Numbered from the stretch's first letter, positions 18,092-26,990 are shown. The stretch: 64,000 nucleotides of DNA from Adlercreutzia sp. ZJ176 (GCF_011038975.1 NZ_JAAKEC010000005.1:62001-126000); one strand, 5' to 3'. Program-made: numbers and translations. Notes: a model not told the origin generated them from the letters alone.

Positions 18092-19111
18092 TTATTCCAC
18101 ATCATCAAGCACTTCCTTAATCCTTCCAGCAATAGCTTTGATAACAGGAACCGTGACCGAATTGCCAAGCTGCTTGTACAGCTGCGTATCAGGTAAAGTC
18201 AACTTATAGCTATCGGGAAATCCCTGAAGGCGCGCCCATTCACGAGGCGTCATTTTGCGAATGTCATCCTTGTTAATCTCGCCTTTGATGTTAGTAACTG
18301 GGATCATTGAGTGCTCACGATGGTCAACGATCAGATTGCGCTCGCGCCCCATTCCTCCACAAACAATAGTATCTGCAATCGAATCCCATTCTCGAATTTC
18401 ATAGCCAAAACCATGACCAAGGGCCTCATGTCGCGCTCGATGACGTCTTAACGTCTCCATATACACATCGGATAAATAGTATTTCGAGCTTATGGGTGCG
18501 TCCTCAAGTATGTCCCGAATGACCTTTTTCTTGCCAGCATGCGTAGGGAACTCGAAGGCCTTTGGCGCAATATCGTTTCGAAATGCAACGATATAAATTC
18601 GCTCACGATTCTGCGGAACGCCAAAGTCTCTGGAATTAAGCACGCTATAGAAGGGCGTATAGCCACCCTCCTCTAAAGCACCGAGAATCACCCTGAGCGT
18701 ACGTCCCTTGTCGTGAATAGGAAGGCCCTTCACATTTTCGCAAAAAATAACTTTGGGCTTATTTGCTCGATCAGCGCACACGCGAAGCATGTCGAAGAAC
18801 AATGTGCCCCTAGCTCGCCCCCTATAATCATCATCGAACCCTTTGCGTCTCCCTGCCAGACTAAATGCCTGGCAGGGAAAACCCGCGAGACAAATATCGA
18901 AATCAGGGATCTCTTCTGCCTCTATTTTTGTGATATCGCCTGCGATTTCAAAGCTGTCTTCGAAGTTCGCTTTGTACGTTTGACATGCGGACTTATCAAG
19001 TTCGCTAACGAAAACCGTCTCCATGCTCCCGCCAAACGCCTGGTCAAATCCCATGCGAATTCCACCGATACCAGCAAAAAGATCGATGGCTCTGTACGCT
19101 CGCCCAACCAC
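18092..19111 (-). CDS. drmMII: DISARM DNA cytosine-5 methyltransferase
   Basis: A 339-residue C5-methyltransferase with the usual ordered motifs: motif I AIDLFAGIGGIRMGF at the N-terminus, motif IV with the catalytic Cys in GFPCQAFSLAG (about residue 78), motif VI FCENVKGL (about 125), QNRERIYIVAF, and motif X near the C-terminus (YKQLGNSVTVPV). It marks host DNA so that DISARM spares it. The GTG at 19111 is chosen because motif I would then start about seven residues in; no good SD is visible, and it overlaps the stop of a small upstream frame (TAGTG). A longer frame to 19213 is unlikely. Confidence 0.88.
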   Translation of the reverse strand: MVGRAYRAIDLFAGIGGIRMGFDQAFGGSMETVFVSELDKSACQTYKANFEDSFEIAGDITKIEAEEIPDFDICLAGFPCQAFSLAGRRKGFDDDYRGRARGTLFFDMLRVCADRANKPKVIFCENVKGLPIHDKGRTLRVILGALEEGGYTPFYSVLNSRDFGVPQNRERIYIVAFRNDIAPKAFEFPTHAGKKKVIRDILEDAPISSKYYLSDVYMETLRRHRARHEALGHGFGYEIREWDSIADTIVCGGMGRERNLIVDHREHSMIPVTNIKGEINKDDIRKMTPREWARLQGFPDSYKLTLPDTQLYKQLGNSVTVPVIKAIAGRIKEVLDDVE

Positions 19112-19359
19112 TATGCACCCAGCTCCCCAAGTGGCTCTTCTTCGACAAGAAGCTTGTCTGACGCAAGCAAAGCCATCACCAAAAAAATGCCAGTGTTGTT
19201 TTTCCGCTGACAAATTCCGCAGTAATCCCCGCCTTGGAAGAGCACGTCGCCCTCCCCTCTTGCTGATGAGCGCATATCTCCCTCGCCTGACTTCTTTCTG
19301 CTTGAATAATGTCTTTCTTGCACAATTGTTCGTTCTAGCCTCTTCGCAAATTTTATCAT
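19111..19359 (-). CDS. Unrecognised 82-residue ORF leading the DISARM operon
   Basis: A frame from ATG 19359 to a TAG that overlaps the GTG of drmMII (TAGTG), which suggests translational coupling. The N-terminus is basic (MIKFAKRLERTIVQERHYSS), a CGIC motif and a hydrophobic GIFLVMALLASDKLL follow, and the end is acidic. No family is recognised and no strong SD is seen. It could be a leader peptide, a small regulator or chance. Confidence 0.35.
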   Translation of the reverse strand: MIKFAKRLERTIVQERHYSSRKKSGEGDMRSSARGEGDVLFQGGDYCGICQRKNNTGIFLVMALLASDKLLVEEEPLGELGA

Positions 19360-19563
19360 AGACGGTATCTTCGCATTATTTCTGGAAGCGGCGGGTTTCT
19401 GGATGCTGGAAGCCCAACAACGACGTTGGTGCACCAGGGCATTATCAAATGGCCTCAACATAGGTAGGTGCAGCATTGGAGAAGGCAATTATCCTCGACA
19501 GGGCAGCGAAGGGCTGGGAATCTCGCGCATATTCGCAGTATTGTCCCCTCATACCCTCCGCCC

Positions 19564-20748
19564 CTATCTTGCTGCCATCCTGCGGATGCCTTGGGTGCTT
19601 GACGCCTCCTCGAGTATCTCGATGAGGTCGCTCGCCTGGTAGAAGGCGCCCCTCCTGGCATTGCCCATCCTCGACAGGATGCCCCGCTCGCATGCGACCT
19701 CAACGAGGCTGCGCGCGGCCCTCTCCGAGATCTCGAGCTTCTCGGCGACGTAGGCGACGCTCACCACGGGCTGCTCCACCAGAAGCGCCGGCAGGCGATG
19801 AGCCGCAGATCCCTTCCTCTCTTTCGTGGCCTCGCGCCACCTCGCAAGCACGACGTCCACGTCCGACGCAATGCGCGCCCCCACAACCACGGACAGCTCA
19901 AGAGCGCTCACCACGCGCTCGATGATGGGCTCCACCTGGCCGTCATGGTAGACGGCGAGCGCCTCCATGTAGGAGTCCACGTCGTGCAGCAATCCCGCCG
20001 ACAGGGGGAGGGTCGCGTGGGGCAGCACCTCGTCACGCGCCAGCATGCGGTGCAGCAGCGCGCGTCCCGTGCGGCCGTTGCCGTCCGTGAAGGGATGGAT
20101 CGTCTCGAACTGGGCGTGGAACACGGCCGCTTTGACCACGGGAGAGAGGTCCTCGCGCCCTCCGAACGAAACGAGGTCCCCCAGGCATGCCGTCAGCCGT
20201 GACACGTGCGGCGGGACGAAGGACGCTCCGTGCGGGCTGTAGGGAGTGCCGCCGATCCACATCTGCTCCTCGCGCAGCCCCTTGGCTTCCCCCGTGCCGG
20301 CCATGAGCACGTCGTGGACTTGACACAGGGAGACAACGTCAACGGGGCCGCCCTGCTCCAGGACCTCGCGCATGGCGGCAACGTTGCCCGCGATGAGCTT
20401 GGCGTTCTCAGGAGCCTTGTCGGACAGCTCGGCCAAGGCGACGTTCCGCACGCTGGAGGTGAGCCGCTCTATCTGGGAGCTCGACGACGACTCGCTCCTC
20501 AGCATGAGCGCGGGAAGGTCATAGCCCCTGCCGACTTGCGCCTGGTCAAACCTGATCGCAACCGCACAAGCCTCCGCAGCGCGCCGCGCAAGCTCAGCCG
20601 GAACCTCCACAGGCAACGAGGAGATGGGAGCGGGAACCGCCGCCTCGTAGGAGGACGTGATCTTGCGCCTCCTGCTTTTGGGAATGAGCAGGAGATCTTC
20701 CTCGTCGCGGTTCCACCTGTATGTCTCATATTCGACGCGCGGCCACAT
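19564..20748 (-). CDS. fic: Fic family AMP-transferase with C-terminal winged helix
   Basis: A 394-residue Fido-domain protein. The active-site loop is HPFTDGNGRTGR (about residues 220-231), where the His is the catalytic base for moving AMP or another nucleotide to a protein hydroxyl. An N-terminal TSSYEA resembles the inhibitory helix (S/T)xxxE(G/N) with Ala in the last place. The last 90 residues hold a winged helix (VSVAYVAEKLEISERAARSL), the common Fic-HTH architecture that often autoregulates. AAGGAGG 5 bp before ATG 20748 fixes the start. The longer frame to 21024 is a shadow of the uvrA-like gene. It is divergent from that gene across a perfect palindrome. Confidence 0.88.
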   Translation of the reverse strand: MWPRVEYETYRWNRDEEDLLLIPKSRRRKITSSYEAAVPAPISSLPVEVPAELARRAAEACAVAIRFDQAQVGRGYDLPALMLRSESSSSSQIERLTSSVRNVALAELSDKAPENAKLIAGNVAAMREVLEQGGPVDVVSLCQVHDVLMAGTGEAKGLREEQMWIGGTPYSPHGASFVPPHVSRLTACLGDLVSFGGREDLSPVVKAAVFHAQFETIHPFTDGNGRTGRALLHRMLARDEVLPHATLPLSAGLLHDVDSYMEALAVYHDGQVEPIIERVVSALELSVVVGARIASDVDVVLARWREATKERKGSAAHRLPALLVEQPVVSVAYVAEKLEISERAARSLVEVACERGILSRMGNARRGAFYQASDLIEILEEASSTQGIRRMAAR

Positions 20749-20792
20749 GAAAGCCTCCTTCGCCGCCTTGCTCGCTTCCCTCAGTATAGCGT

Positions 20793-20824
20793 TAACGGAA
20801 GTGAAATTGATTTCACTTCCGTTA
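20793..20824. promoter_or_regulatory. Perfect 32-bp palindrome between fic and uvrA-like gene
   Basis: Arms TAACGGAAGTGAAAT (20793-20807) and ATTTCACTTCCGTTA (20810-20824) with a 2-base centre lie in the 95-bp divergent promoter, 45 bp from the fic start and 20 bp from the uvrA-like start. It is a probable operator for the winged helix of Fic or another dimeric repressor controlling both directions. Confidence 0.7.
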
Positions 20825-20843
20825 GAATGGCAAAAGGCGGATA

Positions 20844-23564
20844 ATGGCGAGAAGACAGAGCTCGAATCAGGATGAGGGGCGAAGAAACGTGCAGCAGCGA
20901 GAGCAGGAAGAGAAGCAACGTCGGGAGCAGGCGCCCGTGCAGGCGCAGACGCAACCACACCCAAACCCGCAACCGCAGGCACACCTGCAGCCACCATCGC
21001 AATCGCAACCGCCATCTCACCCACACCCGCACCCGCAGGCAGCCGACGGCGGAGCCCCCGCCAGGATACAGGTGCGCGGCGGGCGGGTGCACAACCTCAA
21101 GAACATCGACGTCGACGTGCCGCTCAACAAGATCGTCGGCATCGCCGGCGTCTCCGGCTCGGGCAAGTCCTCCTTGGCGCTCGGGATCCTCTACGCGGAG
21201 GGCTCCCGGCGCTACCTGGAGTCCCTGTCGACCTACACGCGCAGGCGCATGACGCAGGCGGAGAAGGCGCAGGTGGACGAGGTGCTGCACGTCCCGGCGG
21301 CGCTGGCGCTCAGGCAGCGCCCCGGCGTGCCCGGCATCCGCAGCACGTTCGGGACGGGCACGGAGCTGCTGAACAGCCTGCGCCTGATGTTCTCCCGCCT
21401 CGCCTCGCACCGCTGCCCGAACGGCCACTACGCCGAGCCCTCCCTGAACGTCGCCGCCGACCTCCCGATCATCTGCCCCGTCTGCGGCGAGCGCTTCCTC
21501 GCGCCGAGCGCGGAGGAGCTGGCCTTCAACAGCCAGGGCGCGTGCGCGCGCTGCGACGGGACGGGCATCGTCCGCACCGTTGACGAGTCGACGCTGGTGC
21601 CCGACGAGTCCCTCTCCATCGACGAGGGCGCGGTGGCGCCCTGGCAGACGCTCATGTGGTCGCTGATGAAGGACATCGCCCGCGAGATGGGCGTCCGCAC
21701 CGACGTGCCGTTCCGGGAGCTGACGCCGAAGGAGCGCGACATCGTCTTCCACGGCCCCGCGGTCAAGAAGAACATCATCTACCAGAACAAGACCAGCGGC
21801 GCCGCCGGCGACATGGACTTCACCTACTTCAACGCCACCTACACCGTGGAGAACGCCCTGTCGAAAGTGAAGAACGAGAAGGGCATGAAGCGCGTCGAGA
21901 AGTTCCTGAAGCAGGGCGTCTGCCCCGACTGCCAAGGCACGCGCCTCAGCGACGCGGCGCGCGCCCCCCGGCTTCGCGGCATCTCGCTTGCGCAAGCCTG
22001 CGCGATGACGCTCTCTGACCTCATGCGATGGGTGGACGGCGTCCCGGCCTCGCTGCCCGAGGAGATGCGCCCAATGGCGCAAAGCATCTGCGCGTCGTTC
22101 GAAACCGCCGCGAAGCGCCTCGTTGACCTGGGACTTTCATACCTCACGCTCGACCGCGCCGCCTCGACGCTCTCCACCGGCGAACGGCAGCGCATGCAGC
22201 TGGCCCGCGCAGTGCGCAACCGCACGACCGGCGTCCTGTACGTCCTCGACGAGCCGTCCATCGGCCTGCACCCCTCCAACCTGGAGGGGCTGACCGGGGT
22301 CATGCGGGACCTGATCGCAGACGGCAACACCGTCGTGCTGGTGGACCACGACGTCAACGTGCTCTCCGAGGCCGACTGGCTCATCGAGCTCGGACCCGAG
22401 GCCGGCGCAAGCGGCGGCACCATCATCGCGCAGGGGCCCTTGGGGGACGTGGCGCATGACCCCCGCTCGCGGATCGGCGGCTTCCTCACGGGCGAGACGG
22501 CCGTCAACGTGAGGGAGCGCGTCGCGGCGGACGAGATGTTCGCCCTCGGGACCATCCGCCTGTCCACGTCCGCCATCCACACGGTGAAGCCCCTGGAGGT
22601 GGACTTCCCCAAGGGGCGGCTCATCGCGGTGACCGGCGTGTCCGGATCGGGGAAGACGACGCTGATCCTGGAGAGCCTGGTCCCGGCGCTGGAGGCGTCC
22701 GTTCGGGGCGCCCAGCTCCCCGCGCACGTGAGGGCCCTCTCCGCCGACGGCATCGCCCACGTCAAGCTGATCGACGCCACGCCCATCGGGATCAACGTGC
22801 GCTCCACCGTCGCCACCTACGCCAACGTGCACGACGAGCTGCGCAAGGCCTACGCCAGGACGCCGGACGCGAAGGCGCGGGGCTGCAAGGCGGGCGACTT
22901 CTCCTACAACACGGGGAAGCTGCGCTGCCCCACGTGCGATGGGACAGGCTCCATCAACCTCGACGTCCAGTTCCTGCCGGACGTCGAGATCCCCTGCCCG
23001 GACTGCGACGGCTCGCGCTACGGAAAGGACGCGAGCCTCATCCGACGCGTGCCGAAGGACCAAGGACGCGCGCATTCGCTTCCCGAGCTCATGGACATGA
23101 GCGTGGACGAGGCGCTCGACGCCTGCGCCGACCTCCCGCTTGTCGCACGAAGGCTCGGCGTGCTCAAGGAGCTGGGTCTGGGATATCTGACCCTGGGAGA
23201 GGAGACGCCGAGCCTCTCAGGCGGCGAGGCGCAGCGCCTGAAGCTCGCCAGCGAGATGGGGAAGGGCCAGTCCGACACGGTGTTCGTGTTCGACGAGCCC
23301 ACCATCGGCCTGCACCCGCTCGACGTCGAGACGCTGCTCCACGTGTTCGAACGGCTGATCGAGCGCGGGGCGACCGTCATCGTCATCGAGCATGACCTGG
23401 ACGTCATCAGGAACGCGGACTACGTCATCGACATGGGGCCGGGCGGCGGCGTCCACGGCGGCGAGATCGTCGCGGCCGACACGCCGGAAGGGCTCTGCGC
23501 CTGCGAGGCCAGCAAGACGGGGGCGTATCTGAAGCGGATGCTCCCCGACCGAGAGGAGCGCTAG
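20844..23564 (+). CDS. UvrA2-like excinuclease ATPase
   Basis: A 906-residue UvrA-superfamily protein with two ABC ATPase modules: Walker A GVSGSGKSSLAL (about 100) and GVSGSGKTTLIL (about 600), signatures LSTGERQRMQLA and LSGGEAQRLKLA, and several CxxC zinc pairs. After the first zinc pair it passes almost directly to ELAFNSQGACARCDG, so the UvrB-binding and insertion regions of housekeeping UvrA are reduced, as in UvrA2/drug-resistance forms. Residues about 20-67 are a Gln/Pro/His repeat tract of unknown role. It may remove DNA adducts or intercalating drugs without UvrB. The glycosylase gene follows after 2 bp. The start is supported by AAGG 6 bp upstream. Confidence 0.85.
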   Translation: MARRQSSNQDEGRRNVQQREQEEKQRREQAPVQAQTQPHPNPQPQAHLQPPSQSQPPSHPHPHPQAADGGAPARIQVRGGRVHNLKNIDVDVPLNKIVGIAGVSGSGKSSLALGILYAEGSRRYLESLSTYTRRRMTQAEKAQVDEVLHVPAALALRQRPGVPGIRSTFGTGTELLNSLRLMFSRLASHRCPNGHYAEPSLNVAADLPIICPVCGERFLAPSAEELAFNSQGACARCDGTGIVRTVDESTLVPDESLSIDEGAVAPWQTLMWSLMKDIAREMGVRTDVPFRELTPKERDIVFHGPAVKKNIIYQNKTSGAAGDMDFTYFNATYTVENALSKVKNEKGMKRVEKFLKQGVCPDCQGTRLSDAARAPRLRGISLAQACAMTLSDLMRWVDGVPASLPEEMRPMAQSICASFETAAKRLVDLGLSYLTLDRAASTLSTGERQRMQLARAVRNRTTGVLYVLDEPSIGLHPSNLEGLTGVMRDLIADGNTVVLVDHDVNVLSEADWLIELGPEAGASGGTIIAQGPLGDVAHDPRSRIGGFLTGETAVNVRERVAADEMFALGTIRLSTSAIHTVKPLEVDFPKGRLIAVTGVSGSGKTTLILESLVPALEASVRGAQLPAHVRALSADGIAHVKLIDATPIGINVRSTVATYANVHDELRKAYARTPDAKARGCKAGDFSYNTGKLRCPTCDGTGSINLDVQFLPDVEIPCPDCDGSRYGKDASLIRRVPKDQGRAHSLPELMDMSVDEALDACADLPLVARRLGVLKELGLGYLTLGEETPSLSGGEAQRLKLASEMGKGQSDTVFVFDEPTIGLHPLDVETLLHVFERLIERGATVIVIEHDLDVIRNADYVIDMGPGGGVHGGEIVAADTPEGLCACEASKTGAYLKRMLPDREER

Positions 23565-23566
23565 CG

Positions 23567-24349
23567 TTGCGAACGAACGAAGATGCGAGCTGGGAGCTGA
23601 TCGGCGCGCACATCGCCGCGGAGTCCAGCGGCAAGAGCCCGCGGCTGTTCTCCTCGCGCCGGACGCTGTTCGGCATCCCCTCGGCGCTCGACGAGGAGCT
23701 GGCGAAGCTCGACCAGGAGGTTGCGAAGCAGACGGCGACTCACGAGGCGCAGGAGGCGGCAAGCGAAGCGGCAGCCTCCCCCACGTCTGAGCGAGCTTGG
23801 GCGCCCAAGCCGGCTGCCGCGCCCAAGCCGGCTGCCGTGCCCGGGTCGGCGCAGCAGCACGTGGTCCACCCCCTGGCGCCCGTGTTCGACGAGCGCTCCC
23901 GCGTACTCATCTTGGGCACGATGCCCTCGCCGAAGTCGCGCGAGACCGGCTTCTACTACAACCATCCGCAGAACCGCTTCTGGAAGGTGATGGCTGCCCT
24001 CTTCGACGAGCCGATCCCCGCCGCCAACCAGGAGAAGAAGGCGCTCGTGCTCGCGCACGGCATCGCGCTGTGGGACGTGCTGGCCGAGTGCACCATCAAG
24101 GGAGCCAGCGACGGCACCATCGCCGAGTGCGTGCCGAACGACATCGCGTGGCTGCTCGGGCAGGCGCCCGTCGAAGCGGTGTTCTGCACCGGTGCGAAGG
24201 CCGCTGAGCTCTACGGGAAGTACTGCGAGCCCTCCACGCGCATGCCCTGCACGCGGCTTCCCTCCACGAGCCCCGCGAACGCCGCGACCTCCCTCGACCA
24301 GCTCATCGAAGCCTACCGGCAGATCCTCCCCTTCTGCGCCCAAGCGTAA
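23567..24349 (+). CDS. DNA-deoxyinosine glycosylase (uracil-DNA glycosylase superfamily)
   Basis: A 260-residue protein. The C-terminal 165 residues match DNA-deoxyinosine glycosylases: ILGTMPSPKSRETGFYYNH with NRFWKV, and RLPSTSPANA. These excise deaminated bases. The first 95 residues are not part of the usual enzyme and include a repeated AAAPKPAA linker. The start is TTG 23567 with GAGAGGAG 8-10 bp upstream, inside the end of the uvrA-like gene, so the two are co-transcribed and probably co-translated. Together they form a DNA-repair pair under the palindromic promoter. An internal start nearer the core domain is possible. Confidence 0.8.
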   Translation: MRTNEDASWELIGAHIAAESSGKSPRLFSSRRTLFGIPSALDEELAKLDQEVAKQTATHEAQEAASEAAASPTSERAWAPKPAAAPKPAAVPGSAQQHVVHPLAPVFDERSRVLILGTMPSPKSRETGFYYNHPQNRFWKVMAALFDEPIPAANQEKKALVLAHGIALWDVLAECTIKGASDGTIAECVPNDIAWLLGQAPVEAVFCTGAKAAELYGKYCEPSTRMPCTRLPSTSPANAATSLDQLIEAYRQILPFCAQA

Positions 24350-24461
24350 GCGCAGGTAGCGAAACTGGCGGATCGGCGGGGCATCAGGGCCTGCTAGCGG
24401 GGCCGGCGGGATCTGCCGGCGAGGCCAGCCGGCGAAGCCCACCTCACCCGCCGCCCGTGCC

Positions 24462-25349
24462 TTACGCGAGCCTGCTGTCCCCAGTCCTGTAGTCGATCTC
24501 GACGCCGGCCTGCACGTTCGGGATGTAGACCTTGAAGCAGACGCCCTTGCCGCCGTCCTCGACGGAGAGCGCCTCCATGAGCACCCCGCGCGCGACCAGC
24601 TCGCCGCCTCGGAAGTCAGGGGTCACGCGGTAGCAGACGTGGCCGCCCGTGGCGTCCATATGCCTGGCAACCTGCTTCTCGAAGCGGGTCATCGTCTCGT
24701 TGAGCTGGCGCGTTCCTGCGATCAGGTTTCGCTCGTTCGCGTTCTCGGCGCCGAGGCTCCAGGCTATCAGATGACTGCGGTTGAAGAGGGCCCCGTTGCT
24801 GGCAGCTATCAGCTCAGGGTAGTAAGCCTGCTTCCATCCGCTCGGGCGTATCGAGGATATGCTCCCGCGCTCCTCGCCCGCAGCCGGGGCGGTCTCCTCG
24901 CCGAGGATGGCCTCGGCGGTGCCGCACCGCCCGAGCGCGTCCAGCTCGCTGTAGCTCTCGTACCCGAACGCCTCGCCTTCGATGGCGGAGAAGTCAGGGA
25001 GTTCGTCGTAGGCGTAGTAGGTGCCGTCCGCGCTGATCTGCGGTTCGGCGGGCGCGGTTGCTTGCGGGCCGGAACCACCCGAGCCGTCTTGCGGGCCGGA
25101 GACGTTCGCAATGTCGCCACCCTGCAGATCGGCGCTGCCCGAAGTGCCGCCGGCTTGCGAGCCGGAGCCACCCGCAGTGCCGCTGCCCTCAGCTGAGGCA
25201 GCTCGGCTCGACGAAGACGCGTCGGAGGCGCCGCCGTCCGATACCGCGTTAAATACGCACCCGCCGAACGCAAGGCACAGCGCGACCAGCAGCGCCGCGA
25301 GCCACCTTGTAAACCCAGGATGCTTCGTATGACCAGCTTCGTTGTTCAT
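24462..25349 (-). CDS. Lipid-anchored DNA/RNA non-specific endonuclease
   Basis: A 295-residue protein with an N-terminal membrane segment ending LAFGGC (lipobox-like), a Ser/Gly-rich spacer of about 90 residues, then a beta-beta-alpha-metal nuclease of the NucA/EndA kind: FNRSHLIAWSLG followed by NERNLIAGTRQLN. The Arg-Ser-His replaces the more usual DRGH with the catalytic His kept. It probably degrades extracellular DNA for nutrition or uptake. The start at ATG 25349 has no SD, but a TATAAT lies at the exact spacing for a leaderless mRNA. A longer frame to 25454 would lack a signal at its N-terminus. Confidence 0.8.
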   Translation of the reverse strand: MNNEAGHTKHPGFTRWLAALLVALCLAFGGCVFNAVSDGGASDASSSSRAASAEGSGTAGGSGSQAGGTSGSADLQGGDIANVSGPQDGSGGSGPQATAPAEPQISADGTYYAYDELPDFSAIEGEAFGYESYSELDALGRCGTAEAILGEETAPAAGEERGSISSIRPSGWKQAYYPELIAASNGALFNRSHLIAWSLGAENANERNLIAGTRQLNETMTRFEKQVARHMDATGGHVCYRVTPDFRGGELVARGVLMEALSVEDGGKGVCFKVYIPNVQAGVEIDYRTGDSRLA

Positions 25350-25355
25350 AACCCG

Positions 25356-25361
25356 ATTATA
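25356..25361 (-). promoter_or_regulatory. -10 element for a leaderless transcript
   Basis: TATAAT on the minus strand is followed by 6 bases and then the ATG of the nuclease gene, so a transcript would start at or within a base of the A of the start codon. No SD is present, which agrees with leaderless translation. Confidence 0.45.
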
Positions 25362-25454
25362 TTCCACCAGCTTCAAGGCCGGCGCATGACACACGACAAC
25401 GGCTCCATCTTCCAGGGCTTGAGCGCTCTTCGCCTCCTCGATGCCACTCGTCAC

Positions 25455-25835
25455 CCGTCACGCCTGCCACCTTCCAGTCGTAGCCGATAAAACAGCTCAG
25501 CCCTTTGATAGTGCGCCCATGGTTGGTGTTCGGCGATCTCGATAGTTGTTAGGGCCTGCTGGCAATTGCGCGGAGTCGCTGCATGATTCTTCCGGACGGC
25601 GATTCTCGAACGCCTTCTTGATCGACGAGCCCTTGAAGCAGCGGCAAGCCACCCGGTCTTCGCCCCTCTTCGCCGAAGCAGCTTCCACGAGTCGCGCAAG
25701 AGAGTTGACAAGAAAAAGGCCTTACCGCTCGAGACTTAGCTTTATCTCCCCTGTTAAGCTGCCTATGGGGTAATCTATGGACGTCTAATTCTGTTATTGC
25801 ATTTCTAATTTGAGTTACCGATTGGCGTTATTGAG
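25455..25835. other. 380-bp spacer without a supportable gene
   Basis: Several short frames on the minus strand overlap here (for example KGSSIKKAFENRRPEESC), but none has an SD or a family I recognise. They may be decayed coding sequence. AT content rises toward the HNH gene. Confidence 0.4.
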
Positions 25836-26990
25836 ATGACCTTGCTTTCCCGAACAGAAAACGCAGCATATGCTGGATTGCTCGAACAGATGGCCTCCAA
25901 CAACACGGCAAGCTACAAGCTGTATTTCTTAAATGCCCTTGTTGCCGAGATCGCTTCCGGCGCAAACTGCATACCGCTTCAACGACTATCAGCAAAGATG
26001 GTCGCAGGCGCATGGTATCCCGTGGTGTTCTTTCGCCTTTCGTTTGGCAAAAGCGACTCCCTCTTCGATGTCGTGATATCCGTCAAGGAGCGCTTTGGGC
26101 TTTCAGATAACGCAACCGAAAAGGAGATCGTAGAGGCAATAGAGAGCTTGGACAGGGAGGACAGGCTCGCGAAGAAGGTTCGCTCCTTGTTGAAGTATGT
26201 TCCTTTCCGCCTCGTGCGTCCGGTGTACGAAAAGCGCCTTCAAGAAGAGCGAGGGAGGCGAGGAAAAGCCATTCCCGATCAGGAGATCAATGGGCTGATA
26301 ATGAGCTATATGGCCGACGGCAGATTGCCAGCGTTTTACCGGCTGATCGGCGATAACGCCGTTGTCGATGACGACTGGGCTTCCTTTATTCGGGATAATG
26401 CGTCCCTTATATACGGCTGGCTTGATTCGAAGCTCATCTCCTTCATCCAAAAGAAAAACCCTAGCGTTCCTGCGATCCCGATGAAGCTCCACATGCCTAT
26501 CAAGCGCGATTTGTCTTCAGCGCGAAGATACTGGGAAGACGCAATATCAGGCTGTCGGCTGAAGGAGGTCTACTCTGGCGCTCCGCTCGCTTCCGCCTCC
26601 TTTGATCGTTGGGGCCAGCTGAGCATCGACCACTTCATTCCCTGGAGTTTCGTAATGCACGATGAGCCGTGGAATCTCGTGCCCATGTTCAGGAATGCGA
26701 ACAGCAGCAAAGGGGCGCGTCTCCCCGATCTGAGCAAGTTCTTTGTTCCTTTTTGCGAGCAGCAGCTGGAAGCATACGTTTTCACGCGCAACGAGGGAAA
26801 GCATGACAAGATCTTAGAATCGTACCTCGCAATCGATGACGAAATGACGAACTATGATCTATCGGATCGCAGCAAAAAGTCCTTTGGGAGGTCTTTGCGA
26901 AAAGCGATTGTTCCGCTTTATCAAATCGCGTTGAACCAAGGGTATCCCCTTTGGGACAACTCATGCACCTATGAGATCATCAGTCTATAG
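25836..26990 (+). CDS. HNH endonuclease domain protein
   Basis: A 384-residue protein. The nuclease motif is around residues 258-292: LSIDHFIPWSFV, then WNLVPMFRNANSSKG, with the His of DHF and the Asn residues typical of the HNH fold. No CxxC zinc pairs are seen. The preceding 250 residues are mostly helical and unrecognised, possibly a recognition or sensing module. GC is clearly lower than in the flanks. It sits among defence genes and may be a stand-alone restriction or abortive-infection nuclease; this is inference. Only a weak SD (TTGAG) precedes the ATG. Confidence 0.7.
   Translation: MTLLSRTENAAYAGLLEQMASNNTASYKLYFLNALVAEIASGANCIPLQRLSAKMVAGAWYPVVFFRLSFGKSDSLFDVVISVKERFGLSDNATEKEIVEAIESLDREDRLAKKVRSLLKYVPFRLVRPVYEKRLQEERGRRGKAIPDQEINGLIMSYMADGRLPAFYRLIGDNAVVDDDWASFIRDNASLIYGWLDSKLISFIQKKNPSVPAIPMKLHMPIKRDLSSARRYWEDAISGCRLKEVYSGAPLASASFDRWGQLSIDHFIPWSFVMHDEPWNLVPMFRNANSSKGARLPDLSKFFVPFCEQQLEAYVFTRNEGKHDKILESYLAIDDEMTNYDLSDRSKKSFGRSLRKAIVPLYQIALNQGYPLWDNSCTYEIISL

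Noticed and set aside
20781-22082. Minus-strand frame opposite the uvrA-like gene
   Set aside because: Low-complexity shadow rich in Arg, Ala and His; the plus strand has clear ABC motifs.
25451-25711. Minus-strand frame after the surface nuclease
   Set aside because: Arg-rich frame without SD; it overlaps the unused 5' extension of the nuclease frame by only a few bases and shows no family.
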